Source: Tersicoccus sp. Bi-70 (GTDB taxonomy: Bacteria; Actinomycetota; Actinomycetes; Actinomycetales; Micrococcaceae). Taken from it: 64,000 nt of DNA. A model generated the notes under the pieces. That model had not been told where the DNA came from. It worked only from the letters and a program-made list of their open reading frames with translations, and made no database searches. The position numbers and the translations under genes were made by a program. Below, in pieces: positions 17,229-25,773 of this stretch; positions within the stretch are counted from its first letter, which is position 1, and the number at the start of each line of letters is the position of its first letter. The DNA is taken from positions 434,001 to 498,000 of the forward strand of contig NZ_MIEU01000002.1 of assembly GCF_001968825.1 (NCBI RefSeq). Direction: 5' to 3'.

Positions 17229-18989
17229 TCATCCGCGCCCTGCGGCCACCGGATCCGGGGCGGCATCAGCGCGTCGGGGGACCGCCGCGGTCGACGTGAC
17301 GGTGCCCGCGGTGCCCGGCGGTGGCGGGTCGGCCGGGAGCACGTGCTCGCCGGTCCGGTCGGTCGCCAGCGCGAGGGAGGAGATGAAGAGCGGCTCCCCG
17401 TTCGGGCCGGTGCGGGCGGAGGCGAGCATGTCCGGGCGCTCGAAGTCCAGGCCGGTGACGCAGCAGCGCAGCCGGACGTCGGACGGGTTGCCGTCCTCGT
17501 CGAGCATCGGGATCGCGATGCCGTCGTCGGACCGGCGCAGGTAGTACCGGCCGCGGGTGGCGATCGCGAGCACGGGCGGCAGCACGACGGCCAGGCCGAC
17601 CGCCACGATCGGCGAGTACGGCTGCACGTCCGCGCCGACCGCCCCGAAGAAGACGGCGATGGAGGCGACGGCCGAGGCGAGCATGGACACGAAGCCCACG
17701 GGGTTGATCGCGTACAGCATGCCGCGGCGGAACTCGGGCGCCTTGGGGGAGATCTTCAGCAGGTACTTGTTGATCCCGATGTCGGTGGCCACCGTGACGA
17801 CCCACGCCATCGCGCAGTTGGCGTAGAACCCGAGGATGGTGTTGAGGACGTCGAACATGTTCGCCTCCATCAGCGCCAGGGCGATGCCGAGGTTGACGAT
17901 CACGAACACCAGCCGGCCCGGGTAGGTGCCGGTGACGCGGGTGAAGCTGTTGGTCCAGGCCAGCGACCCGGAGTAGGCGTTGGTGACGTTGATCTTGATC
18001 TGCGAGATGACGACGAGGACGACGGCGAGGGTCATCGCCAGCCACGCCGGCATCATCTCGCTGTAGACGCCGAGGAACTGGTGCACCGGCTCGTTCGCCG
18101 TCGCCGACGCCGCGGGGTCCAGGTTCGCGATGATGTAGACCGCGATGAACAGCCCGATGGCCTGCTTGAGCGCCCCGAAGACGACCCAGCCCGGCCCGGC
18201 CATGACGACGGCCGTCCACCAGGCACGCCGGTTCGCGTCCGTCTTCGGCGGCATGAACCGCAGGTAGTCGATCTGCTCGGCGATCTGCGCCATCAGGGAC
18301 AGGCACACGCCGGCCGCGAACATCACGGAGGCCAGGTCCGGCCCGCCGTCGCCGGTGGCCCCGCGGTAGTCGAAGAACTGGGACACCGACGCGGGGTGGG
18401 TGGCCACCAGGTAGACCAGCGGGATCACCATCAGCAGCAGCCACAGCGGCGTCGTCCACACCTGCAGCTTCGCCAGGATCTTCATGCCGTAGATGACCAG
18501 CGGGATGATCATCAGCGTCGAGACGGCGTAGCCGACGGGCCGCGGGATGCCGAGACCGAGTTCGAGGCCCTGCGCCATGATCGAGCCCTCGAGGGCGAAG
18601 AAGATGAAGGTGAAGGTCGCGAACACGATGTTCGTGACCACGGAGCCGTAGTAACCGAAGCCGGAGCCGCGGGTGATCAGGTCCAGGTCGATGTTGTACC
18701 GGGCCGCGTAGTAGGCCAGCGGGAAGCCCGTGACGAAGATGATGACGGCGGCGACGCCGATGCCCAGCAGCGCGTTGACGGTGCCGTGGGCGATGCCGAT
18801 GTTGGCGCCGATGGAGAAGTCCGCCAGGTAGGCGATGCCGCCGAGCGCGCTGGTGGCGACGACGGCCGGTCCCCACCGGCGGTAGGAGCGTGGTGCGAAC
18901 CGCAGCGTGTAGTCCTCGAGGGATTCGCGGGTGGCCGCGCGGGCGTCGTCGGTGTCGGCGGCCGAACCGGCCAGGGATGCGGTGCTCAT
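17229..18989 (-). CDS. NCS1-family nucleobase/cytosine-like permease
   Basis: A 586-residue transporter with about 12 membrane segments and the NCS1 look: LEDYTLRFAPRSYRRWGP at the N-terminus, then GPAVVATSALGGIAYLADFSIGAN and INVTNAYSGSLAWTN in the core. It should import a purine, cytosine, allantoin or similar compound with Na+ or H+. Unlike most members it has a ~110-residue cytosolic tail after the last helix, with RRSDDGIAIPMLDEDGNP and a cysteine pair (RLRCCVTG). AAGGAGGA lies 5 bases before the ATG. No catabolic genes flank it. Confidence 0.85.
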   Translation of the reverse strand: MSTASLAGSAADTDDARAATRESLEDYTLRFAPRSYRRWGPAVVATSALGGIAYLADFSIGANIGIAHGTVNALLGIGVAAVIIFVTGFPLAYYAARYNIDLDLITRGSGFGYYGSVVTNIVFATFTFIFFALEGSIMAQGLELGLGIPRPVGYAVSTLMIIPLVIYGMKILAKLQVWTTPLWLLLMVIPLVYLVATHPASVSQFFDYRGATGDGGPDLASVMFAAGVCLSLMAQIAEQIDYLRFMPPKTDANRRAWWTAVVMAGPGWVVFGALKQAIGLFIAVYIIANLDPAASATANEPVHQFLGVYSEMMPAWLAMTLAVVLVVISQIKINVTNAYSGSLAWTNSFTRVTGTYPGRLVFVIVNLGIALALMEANMFDVLNTILGFYANCAMAWVVTVATDIGINKYLLKISPKAPEFRRGMLYAINPVGFVSMLASAVASIAVFFGAVGADVQPYSPIVAVGLAVVLPPVLAIATRGRYYLRRSDDGIAIPMLDEDGNPSDVRLRCCVTGLDFERPDMLASARTGPNGEPLFISSLALATDRTGEHVLPADPPPPGTAGTVTSTAAVPRRADAAPDPVAAGRG

Positions 18990-19232
18990 CGTGGTCCTCC
19001 TTCAGGCGGCGTGGCGAGTGATGCCTCCACCCTGACGACCCGCCGTTGCGCCCACGTCAGCGTCGTGTTTCGAACCGGTGACACCTGAGCCGGCCCTGCC
19101 CGAGGAGGGCCCGCGTCCCCAGCGCGTGGCGAGTTGCCGCCGTGCTGCCGCTGGTCTACGTTCATCTCACCAGCATGCTGATCAATTCGTGCTCGCTGCC
19201 GGCCATCCGCCGGCCCCGATCGGAGGACAACG

Positions 19233-20606
19233 ATGTCGTTTCCCGTCCGGCCCGCTTCGGCCGTGTTCCTCGTGTCCGCGCTCGCCCTCACCGGTTGCGG
19301 TGGCGGCGGAAGTTCGTCCGGCGGTGACTCGTCCGCGGCGCCGTCGTTCGGCGCCAGCCCGTCCGGCAACCTCAGCGCCTGGGCGTTCGACAACGCCGAC
19401 GACGTCGGCAAGGCACGCCTCGCCTACGCGCAGAGCCAGCTCGGCGGCGTCCAGGTCAAACTGGACCAGACGTCCTTCGACTCGCAGAAGTTCACCACCC
19501 GCGCCGCGTCCGGCGACCTGCCCGACGTCGTGCAGATGGACCGGGCGCTGATCGGCACCTACGCCGCGCAGGGGCTGATCAAGCCGCTGGACCAGTGCTA
19601 TTCCGCGCACGACGTGGACCCGTCGAAGCTGTTCTACCCGGCGGTCACCGAGTCCGTGAAGTACAAGAACCAGATCTGGGCGGTGCCGCAGTTCTACCAG
19701 CCGCCGCTGATGCTGCTGAACAACCGGGTGATGAAGCAGGCCGGCGTCACCGCGGACCAGATCGACACGTCGAACATCGACGGGCTCACCGCGGCCGCGC
19801 AGAAGATGTACAAGGCGAGCGGGGGGAGCCCGACCCGGCTCGGCATCGACCCCGTCGCCACGGGCGCGCCGGAGATGTGGATGCTCAACTCCGGCGGCCG
19901 GCTGATGGACGAGAGCGGCAAGCCCGCGCTCGACGACCCGAAGAACGTCACCGCGCTGGAGGGCCTGAAGAAGCTCTCCGACGCGCAGGGCGGGCACGCG
20001 AAGATCAAGAGCTTCTCCGACTCGTTCGACACGTTCGGCAAGAACAACCAGTTCGTCAAGGACCAGGTCGGCGCGCAGGTCGACGCCCAGTGGTACTTGA
20101 ACGTCCTCTCCGCCACGGCGGACCAGGAGGACATCGCCGCCGTGCCGTTCAAGGGGACGGACGGCAAGCCGTTCACCTTCGCCCTCGGCACCTCGTTCGT
20201 GATCCCCGCCGGGGCGAAGAACCCGGACGCGGCGTGTGCGTGGGCGCTCAGCCTCGTCTCCCAGCAGTCGTGGGAGGCGGCCGCGAAGGCGCGGTCCGCG
20301 ACGCTGGCGAAGGACGGCGGCATCAACACCGGCCTGTTCACCGGCTCGCCGGCCGCCGACACTGCGATCCGGGAGAAGTACGTCAAGCCGACCGGCAACG
20401 CCGGTTTCGACAAGGCGATCAGCGCGTTCTACGACGTCGTCCCCACCGGCAAGTCCATCGGGGTCTCCCCGGCCGGCGAGGCGATCAAGAACGAGCTGCG
20501 TAACGCCGTCACCGCCGCCCTGCTCGGCCAGAAGCCTCCGCAGCAGGCGCTCGCCGACGCGCAGGCCGCCGCGCTGCGCTCCTTCAACCAGGCCGCCGAC
20601 CAGTAG
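19233..20606 (+). CDS. extracellular sugar-binding lipoprotein of ABC transporter
   Basis: A 457-residue solute-binding protein of family 1. A lipoprotein signal peptide ends at LALTGC (Cys22), followed by a Gly/Ser linker. The mature part has family features such as FTTRAASGDLPDVVQMD, the IWAVPQFYQPPLMLLNNRV segment and VPFKGTDGKPFTFALGTSFVIPAGAKNP. It should bind a sugar or oligosaccharide at the membrane. GGAGG precedes the ATG. Unusually, it is on the opposite strand to, and convergent with, its likely permeases; the ATPase is elsewhere. Confidence 0.9.
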   Translation: MSFPVRPASAVFLVSALALTGCGGGGSSSGGDSSAAPSFGASPSGNLSAWAFDNADDVGKARLAYAQSQLGGVQVKLDQTSFDSQKFTTRAASGDLPDVVQMDRALIGTYAAQGLIKPLDQCYSAHDVDPSKLFYPAVTESVKYKNQIWAVPQFYQPPLMLLNNRVMKQAGVTADQIDTSNIDGLTAAAQKMYKASGGSPTRLGIDPVATGAPEMWMLNSGGRLMDESGKPALDDPKNVTALEGLKKLSDAQGGHAKIKSFSDSFDTFGKNNQFVKDQVGAQVDAQWYLNVLSATADQEDIAAVPFKGTDGKPFTFALGTSFVIPAGAKNPDAACAWALSLVSQQSWEAAAKARSATLAKDGGINTGLFTGSPAADTAIREKYVKPTGNAGFDKAISAFYDVVPTGKSIGVSPAGEAIKNELRNAVTAALLGQKPPQQALADAQAAALRSFNQAADQ

Positions 20607-20616
20607 CTCGACGCTC

Positions 20617-20664
20617 GACATGACGGAGGGGGCCAGCCGAGCGGCTGGCCCCCTCCGTCATGTC
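20617..20664. terminator. 22-bp stem bidirectional terminator
   Basis: Arms 20617-20638 and 20643-20664 are perfectly complementary (core GGAGGGGGCCAGCC / GGCTGGCCCCCTCC) with a GAGC loop. It lies between the convergent stops of the binding protein and the inner permease, so it can serve both. Confidence 0.7.
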
Positions 20665-20684
20665 CGGGAGGCGTCCCGGCGTGC

Positions 20685-21704
20685 TCAGCCCTTCCGGCCC
20701 TGCGTGGCGACGCCCTCGATGAAGTACCGCTGCGCGAACGAGAACAACAGCAGCATGGGGATGGTGACGACCAGGGCCGCGACCATGACGAACTGGTAGT
20801 CGCCGTGGCCGCCGTTGGTCGGGGAGTACATCGTCATCGCCCGCGCGATGCCGAGCGGCACCGTGTAGCCCTCGACGGTGCCGGCGTTGAGGTAGATCAG
20901 CGCGGCCTGCAGGTTGTTCCAGCTGGCCTGGAACTCGAAGATGAAGATGATGATCAGCGACGGGATCGACAGGGGCAGAGCGATCCTGCGGAACATGCCG
21001 ACGTAGCTCGCCCCGTCGATCCGGGCGGCCTCGAACAGGTCCCGCGGCAGGCCGAGGAAGAACTGGCGCTGCAGGAAGATGTAGAACGCGGAGCCGAACA
21101 GGTTCATCCCGAACAGCGGGATCCAGGTGCCGAGCACCCCGAGGTTCTTCCAGATCAGGTACTGCGGGACCATCGTGACCGCGCCCGGCAGCATCATCGT
21201 CGCCAGCACGAGCCCGAACAGCAGGTTGCGGCCCGGGAAGCGGAAGTACGCGAAGCCGAAGGCGACGAGCGCGCTGGAGATGGTCACCAGGCCGGCGGCG
21301 ATCACCGCGATCAGCACGCTGTTGCCCAGCCAGCTCAGCAGCGGCAGCTGTTGCCACACCTGCAGGTAGTTCTCCGGCGTGAAGGTCTGCGGGATCAGCC
21401 GGTTGTCGAACACCTCGCCGCGTGGCTTCAGGCTCGCCGCGAGCAGCCACACCAGGGGGTAGAGGAACAGGGCCGTGAAGCCGAGCAGGAGGACCCACAG
21501 CACGACGGTGCCCGGCCGGACACGGCGCCGCTCGCGGGAGCGGCCGGCCCGCTCGACGGGTGCCCCGCCGGGGGCGGCCACCAGCACCGGGGCGGCGGCG
21601 GTGCCACCCGTGCTGACGCCGGTGGACGTGGTCGCCGTCGTACCGCCGACCACGGCTCCCGTGGGAACCCGCCGCATCGGGGTCGATTCGGTCCGCTCGC
21701 TCAC
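20685..21704 (-). CDS. sugar ABC transporter permease (MalG type)
   Basis: A 339-residue inner-membrane subunit with six membrane helices after a variable Thr/Ala-rich N-terminus. The EAA loop that docks the ATPase is EAARIDGASYVGMFRRIALPLSIP. It ends in RYFIEGVATQGRKG, a typical MalG C-terminus. GTG 21704 is chosen because it overlaps the MalF stop (GTGA) and has GAGGGAGG 6 bases upstream. It works with MalF and the convergent binding protein. Confidence 0.92.
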   Translation of the reverse strand: MSERTESTPMRRVPTGAVVGGTTATTSTGVSTGGTAAAPVLVAAPGGAPVERAGRSRERRRVRPGTVVLWVLLLGFTALFLYPLVWLLAASLKPRGEVFDNRLIPQTFTPENYLQVWQQLPLLSWLGNSVLIAVIAAGLVTISSALVAFGFAYFRFPGRNLLFGLVLATMMLPGAVTMVPQYLIWKNLGVLGTWIPLFGMNLFGSAFYIFLQRQFFLGLPRDLFEAARIDGASYVGMFRRIALPLSIPSLIIIFIFEFQASWNNLQAALIYLNAGTVEGYTVPLGIARAMTMYSPTNGGHGDYQFVMVAALVVTIPMLLLFSFAQRYFIEGVATQGRKG

Positions 21705-22654
21705 TGCGCGCCTCCCTCGTAGTAGACCCAGCGTTTCGCCAGCCGGGTCTGGACCAGGCTGATCAGCATGATGATGACGAACAGCAGCCACGCCATCGCC
21801 GAGGCGAACCCGAAGTTGAAGTCACGGAATGCCTGCTGGAACAGGTAGATGCCGTAGAACAGCGACGACTCGGGGGAGGCGTTGGACTGGTCGCGCCAGA
21901 ACAACAGGTACGCCGAGTCGAACACCTGCAGAGCGGCGATCGTCAGGACGATGACGTTGAAGAAGATGGTGGGGGAGATCATCGGCACGGTGATGGAGAA
22001 GAACCGGCGGACCGGTCCGGCGCCGTCCAGCTGCGCCGCCTCGTACAGGTCGGTGGGCACGGCCTTCAGTGCCGCCAGGAAGATGACCATGGTGCCGGAG
22101 ACGCCCCACAGCGTCATCAGCACGATCGACGGCTTGACCCAGTTCGGGTCCACCAGCCACTGCGGCCCCTGGATGCCCACGGCCCTCAACGCCTGGTTGA
22201 TGGCGCCGGTGTTGCCGTTGAGCAGCAGGAGGAAGACGGAGGCGGTGGCCACGGCCGGCGTCATCTTCGGCAGGTAGAAGATGGACCGGAAGAACCCGGC
22301 GCCGCGCCCCACCCGGGCGAGCAGCAGGGCGAGCAGGAGCGCGAAGCAGATCTCCAGCGGCACGGCCATGACGGCGAAGAAGAGGGTGTTCGACAGCGCG
22401 GTCGCCACCTTGGGGTCGGCGAAGAGCAGCTCGTAGTTGCGGGTGCCGACCGGGCGGGCGACGTTGGTGGCCAGGTTGTACCGGCTGAAGGAGATCACGA
22501 GGCTGTAGATCATCGCGCCGACGGTGAAGACCAGGAAGCCCACGATCCACGGCGAGATGAAGAGGTAACCGGCGATCGCCTCACGGCGGCGGAGGCGGGA
22601 CATGCGCGGCCGCGCAGCCGCCCGCGACGGCGTCGTCGCGGAAGTAGCGTTCAT
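21701..22654 (-). CDS. sugar ABC transporter permease (MalF type)
   Basis: A 317-residue inner-membrane subunit, first gene of the two-permease operon. It has six membrane helices (AIAGYLFISPWIVGFLVFTVGAMI first) and the EAA loop EAAQLDGAGPVRRFFSITVPMISP. ATG 22654 is chosen because a TACGCT hexamer lies 7 bases upstream, indicating a leaderless transcript. No sugar hydrolase or ATPase gene is nearby, so a shared MsmK-like ATPase is likely. Confidence 0.92.
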   Translation of the reverse strand: MNATSATTPSRAAARPRMSRLRRREAIAGYLFISPWIVGFLVFTVGAMIYSLVISFSRYNLATNVARPVGTRNYELLFADPKVATALSNTLFFAVMAVPLEICFALLLALLLARVGRGAGFFRSIFYLPKMTPAVATASVFLLLLNGNTGAINQALRAVGIQGPQWLVDPNWVKPSIVLMTLWGVSGTMVIFLAALKAVPTDLYEAAQLDGAGPVRRFFSITVPMISPTIFFNVIVLTIAALQVFDSAYLLFWRDQSNASPESSLFYGIYLFQQAFRDFNFGFASAMAWLLFVIIMLISLVQTRLAKRWVYYEGGAQ

Positions 22655-22661
22655 GACGTGA

Positions 22662-22667
22662 AGCGTA
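22662..22667 (-). promoter_or_regulatory. -10 hexamer TACGCT, leaderless MalF-type gene
   Basis: Minus-strand TACGCT followed after 7 bases by ATG 22654. Confidence 0.45.
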
Positions 22668-22745
22668 CTTAGTGTCGTGGCTCGCGTCACGCCGGACGCG
22701 GTGCGCGCGTCGCTCGACTTCTCTCGAGGGCGAACCGCCCCCGGA

Positions 22746-23501
22746 TCAGAGGGCGAAGGAGATCTCCGGCAGGGTCTCGAATCCGGGCCGGGCGTACAGG
22801 TAGCCCTGGTGGTAGCGCACGCCCAGGTCGCGCAGCGTGCGGGCCTCCTCCGGCGTCTCGATCCCCTCGGCGATCAGCAGGGTGTCCAGCTCCGCGCACA
22901 GACCGACCACGGCACGCACGACGGCCTGGCGGCGGGGGTCGGCGTCGATGTCGCGGACCAGCTCCATGTCCAGCTTGAGCAGGTCGGTCGTGAACCGGGC
23001 GAGCAGGTCGAGACCGGAGTGCCCGGCGCCGAAGTCGTCGATCGCGACGGCGAACCCGATCTCGCGGTAGCTGTCGATGATCGACTCGATGTGGTCGGGG
23101 GAGGCCATCTGCTCGTTCTCGGTGAACTCGAAGATCAACCGGTCCAGCGGGAACGCGACCTGCTCGGCAGTGCGCAGCGTCAGCTGGATGCACGCCAGGG
23201 GCGAGTAGACGGCGTTGGGCAGGAAGTTGATGGACAGCCGTGCGCCCGTGTCGGCGATCCCGGCCGCCATCGCCGTCTCGATCGCCTTGACCCGGCACGC
23301 CTGGTCGAAGCCGTACCGGTTGGCGTCGGTCACCTGCTCGAGGACGCTCATGGCGCCCTGCCCCTCGGTGCCACGGACCAGCGCCTCGTAGGCGAAGGGG
23401 GTGTTGGTGTCGACGTCGACGATGGGCTGGAAGGCCATGGAGAACGCGATGTCCAGCTCGTCGCCGTTGCGACAGGCGCCGCAGGCGCCACGGGTGCTCA
23501 T
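22746..23501 (-). CDS. EAL-domain c-di-GMP phosphodiesterase
   Basis: A 251-residue stand-alone EAL protein that should hydrolyse c-di-GMP to pGpG. Catalytic motifs are all present: EAL at residues 39-41 (FAYEALVRG), NFLPNA, FEFTENE, AIDDFGAG, LLKLD and AEGIET. A short N-terminus carries a Cys pair, Cys7 and Cys10 (CGACRNGDE), just before the domain, which could be a redox or metal switch. No GGDEF or sensor domain is fused. TATTCT lies 7 bases before ATG 23501. Confidence 0.92.
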   Translation of the reverse strand: MSTRGACGACRNGDELDIAFSMAFQPIVDVDTNTPFAYEALVRGTEGQGAMSVLEQVTDANRYGFDQACRVKAIETAMAAGIADTGARLSINFLPNAVYSPLACIQLTLRTAEQVAFPLDRLIFEFTENEQMASPDHIESIIDSYREIGFAVAIDDFGAGHSGLDLLARFTTDLLKLDMELVRDIDADPRRQAVVRAVVGLCAELDTLLIAEGIETPEEARTLRDLGVRYHQGYLYARPGFETLPEISFAL

Positions 23502-23508
23502 GCTCAGG

Positions 23509-23514
23509 AGAATA
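23509..23514 (-). promoter_or_regulatory. -10 hexamer TATTCT, leaderless EAL gene
   Basis: Minus-strand TATTCT followed after 7 bases by ATG 23501; the closest match to a standard -10 box in this window. Confidence 0.5.
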
Positions 23515-23593
23515 GCCACGTCACCGCGGTGACCCGGGGTGCCATGCCGGAGGGATGCACGCCGTCTCGTGTGGCGGCGGCCGGCCTCGCCCC

Positions 23594-23599
23594 TAGACT
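23594..23599 (+). promoter_or_regulatory. -10 hexamer TAGACT for tlyA-nadK-recN block
   Basis: TAGACT lies 7 bases before GTG 23607 and probably starts transcription of the small ORF and tlyA. Confidence 0.5.
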
Positions 23600-23606
23600 G
23601 GCGGGC

Positions 23607-23834
23607 GTGAGCGAGCACGACGAGACGGGGAGCCCCCCCTGGCCGGACCTGCCGGACCTGGACGACCCGGCCCTGACCGACGACGCCGTCCGCGGCATCC
23701 TCGAACGGCTCGACGGGGTGCGCACCGGCGCCGCCGAGGACCCTGCCGCCCTCTACACCGAGCTGCACGCCGCCCTCACGGCCGCGCTCGACGCCCCGGA
23801 GGGCCCGCGACCGTCGTCCTCACCGGCCCCGTGA
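23607..23834 (+). CDS. small hypothetical protein (Rv1693-like position)
   Basis: A 75-residue acidic protein (PPWPDLPDLDDPALTDDAVRGILERLDG, then DPAALYTELHAALTAALD). It occupies the place of Rv1693 just before tlyA. No function is known. The leaderless TAGACT signal supports the GTG start, and the stop lies 26 bases before tlyA. Confidence 0.7.
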   Translation: MSEHDETGSPPWPDLPDLDDPALTDDAVRGILERLDGVRTGAAEDPAALYTELHAALTAALDAPEGPRPSSSPAP

Positions 23835-23859
23835 GCGCCGGCCCCGTGAGCCCGGCGTC

Positions 23860-24594
23860 GTGAGCCGGCTCGACGTCGAACTGGTCGTCCGCGGCCTCGC
23901 CCGCTCCCGCACTCACGCCGCGAGGCTGGTCCGGGAGGGGCGGGTGAGCGTCAACGGGGTCGCCGCGACCAAGGTCGCCCTGACGACCGCACCGCAGGAC
24001 GACCTCGCCGTCTCCGCCGCCGCGGAGGAGTACGTCAGCCGGGCGGGCCACAAACTGGCCGGGGCGCTGCGCGCATTCCCCGACGTGGCGGTCGCGGGCC
24101 GCCGCTGCCTGGACGCCGGCGCCTCCACCGGAGGGTTCACCGACGTGCTGCTGCGGGCCGGCGCCCGCGAGGTGGCCGCCGTCGACGTCGGGCACGACCA
24201 GCTGGTCCCGCAGCTGCGCGCCGACCCCCGGGTCCGCGTCGTCGAGGGCCTGAACATCCGCCACCTCACCCCGGAGGACATCGGCGGGCCCGTGCAGCTG
24301 ACCGTCGCCGACCTCTCGTTCATCTCCCTGCGCCTCGTGGTCGAGCCGCTCGCCGCCGCGACCGAGCCCGGCGGGGACCTGGTGCTCATGGTCAAACCCC
24401 AGTTCGAGGTGGGCCGGTCCCGGCTCGGCAAGGGCGGCGTCGTCGTCTCCGCGGCGGACCGCCGGGCGGCCGTCGACGGGGTGATCACCGCCGCGCGCGA
24501 CGCCGGGCTGACCGTCCGCGGAGAGGCGACCAGCCCGCTGCCCGGCCAGGACGGCAACGTCGAGTTCTTCCTCTGGCTCGGTGCCCGCGCCTGA
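23860..24594 (+). CDS. tlyA: TlyA 2'-O-methyltransferase of rRNA
   Basis: A 244-residue enzyme with an N-terminal S4 RNA-binding domain (RLDVELVVRGLARSRTHAARLVREGRVSVNG) and a C-terminal RrmJ/FtsJ-type methyltransferase domain with the SAM motif LDAGASTGGFTDVLL, KPQFEVG, and the catalytic K-D-K-E set spread through the domain. It 2'-O-methylates 16S and 23S rRNA and its loss gives capreomycin resistance in mycobacteria. Normal length. The position before nadK is conserved. Confidence 0.93.
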   Translation: MSRLDVELVVRGLARSRTHAARLVREGRVSVNGVAATKVALTTAPQDDLAVSAAAEEYVSRAGHKLAGALRAFPDVAVAGRRCLDAGASTGGFTDVLLRAGAREVAAVDVGHDQLVPQLRADPRVRVVEGLNIRHLTPEDIGGPVQLTVADLSFISLRLVVEPLAAATEPGGDLVLMVKPQFEVGRSRLGKGGVVVSAADRRAAVDGVITAARDAGLTVRGEATSPLPGQDGNVEFFLWLGARA

Positions 24595-24663
24595 CGCTCC
24601 GACGCCCACGCGCGGTTGTCGACAGCTGCACACGGCGGCCCCGGCCCGGTGCCGCCGACCGCC

Positions 24664-24669
24664 TACCAT
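24664..24669 (+). promoter_or_regulatory. -10 hexamer TACCAT, leaderless nadK start
   Basis: TACCAT followed after 6 bases by ATG 24676, with no Shine-Dalgarno. Confidence 0.5.
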
Positions 24670-24675
24670 CGAGAC

Positions 24676-25773
24676 ATGACCCGCCGCATCCTGCTGTTGC
24701 CGCACACCGGGCGTCCCGACGCCGTCGACGCGACGGTGGCCACGGCCCGCCAGCTGCAGGACGAAGGGCTCGGCGCGGTGCTCACCCGCACCGACCGGGA
24801 CGCGCTCGCGGACGCCGGCGTCGAGATCGAGTGCGGCGAGATCCTCAACGAACACGTCAGTCTCGCCGACATCGAGCTGGGCATGGTGCTCGGCGGCGAC
24901 GGCACCATCCTGCGCTCGGCCGAACTCGTGCGGCACTCCGCCGTCCCCCTGCTCGGCGTCAACCTCGGACACGTCGGCTTCCTCGCCGAGAGCGACCGCA
25001 CCGACCTCGCCGAGACCATCCGCCAGGTGGCCGACCGCGCGTACGAGATCGAGGAGCGGATGACCATCGACGTGGCGGTCTGGCGCAACGGGCGGCAGGT
25101 GGACCACAACTGGGCCCTCAACGAGGCCAGCGTCGAGAAGTCCGACCGGGCGCGCATGATCGAGGTCGTGATGGAGGTCGACGGGCGTCCGATCAGCACC
25201 TTCGGCTGCGACGGCGTCGTGATGGCGACGCCCACGGGCTCCACCGCTTACGCGTTCTCCGCCGGCGGCCCCGTCGTCTGGCCCGAGGTGGACGCCCTGC
25301 TGATGGTGCCGCTGAGCGCCCACGCCCTGTTCGCCAAGCCGCTGGTCGTCGCGCCGACCTCCACCCTCGCGGTCGAGGTGCTCGACCGCACCGACGCGTC
25401 CGGGGTGCTCTGGTGCGACGGGCGACGCGCGACCGAGGTGCCCAACGGGTCCCGGATCGAGGTCACCCGGTCCGCCACGCCGGTGCGCCTGGCCCGCACG
25501 CACCGGGCCCCGTTCTCGGAACGCCTGGTGCGCAAGTTCTCCCTGCCCACCGTGGGGTGGCGCGGCCCGACCGCCGCCCACCCGTCCGCCGAGCGCGCCG
25601 CCACTCGCGCGGTGCCCCCGCCGGAGGCGGACAGCACGGAACCGGTGGGCGCGATGCCCGACAGCGCGGGCTCAGACGGCACGGCGCCGGCGGGCACGGG
25701 TTCGAACGGCACGGCGCCGGCGGGCACGGGTTCGAACGGCACGGCGCCGGAGGGCGCGGAGGCGCGGCGATGA
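24676..25773 (+). CDS. nadK: NAD kinase with repetitive C-terminal tail
   Basis: A 365-residue ATP/polyphosphate NAD+ kinase making NADP+. It has the GGDG motif (VLGGDGTILR), the NE/D motif (ALNEASVEKSD) and MATPTGSTAYAFSAGGP. The catalytic domain ends near residue 300 (LVRKFSLPTVGWRGPT). The extra ~60 residues are low complexity and include tandem GTAPAGTGSN repeats coded by a 30-bp DNA repeat at 25678-25757. The tail is probably disordered. It overlaps recN by ATGA. Confidence 0.93.
   Translation: MTRRILLLPHTGRPDAVDATVATARQLQDEGLGAVLTRTDRDALADAGVEIECGEILNEHVSLADIELGMVLGGDGTILRSAELVRHSAVPLLGVNLGHVGFLAESDRTDLAETIRQVADRAYEIEERMTIDVAVWRNGRQVDHNWALNEASVEKSDRARMIEVVMEVDGRPISTFGCDGVVMATPTGSTAYAFSAGGPVVWPEVDALLMVPLSAHALFAKPLVVAPTSTLAVEVLDRTDASGVLWCDGRRATEVPNGSRIEVTRSATPVRLARTHRAPFSERLVRKFSLPTVGWRGPTAAHPSAERAATRAVPPPEADSTEPVGAMPDSAGSDGTAPAGTGSNGTAPAGTGSNGTAPEGAEARR
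25678..25757 (+). repeat. 30-bp tandem repeat in nadK tail
   Basis: Two near-identical and one partial copy of a 30-bp unit coding GTAPAGTGSN. The copies are almost perfect at DNA level, which suggests recent expansion. Confidence 0.7.

Noticed and set aside
18990-19130. Riboswitch upstream of the NCS1 permease
   Set aside because: I looked for thiamine and purine aptamer core motifs and did not find them; only a strong ribosome binding site is clear.
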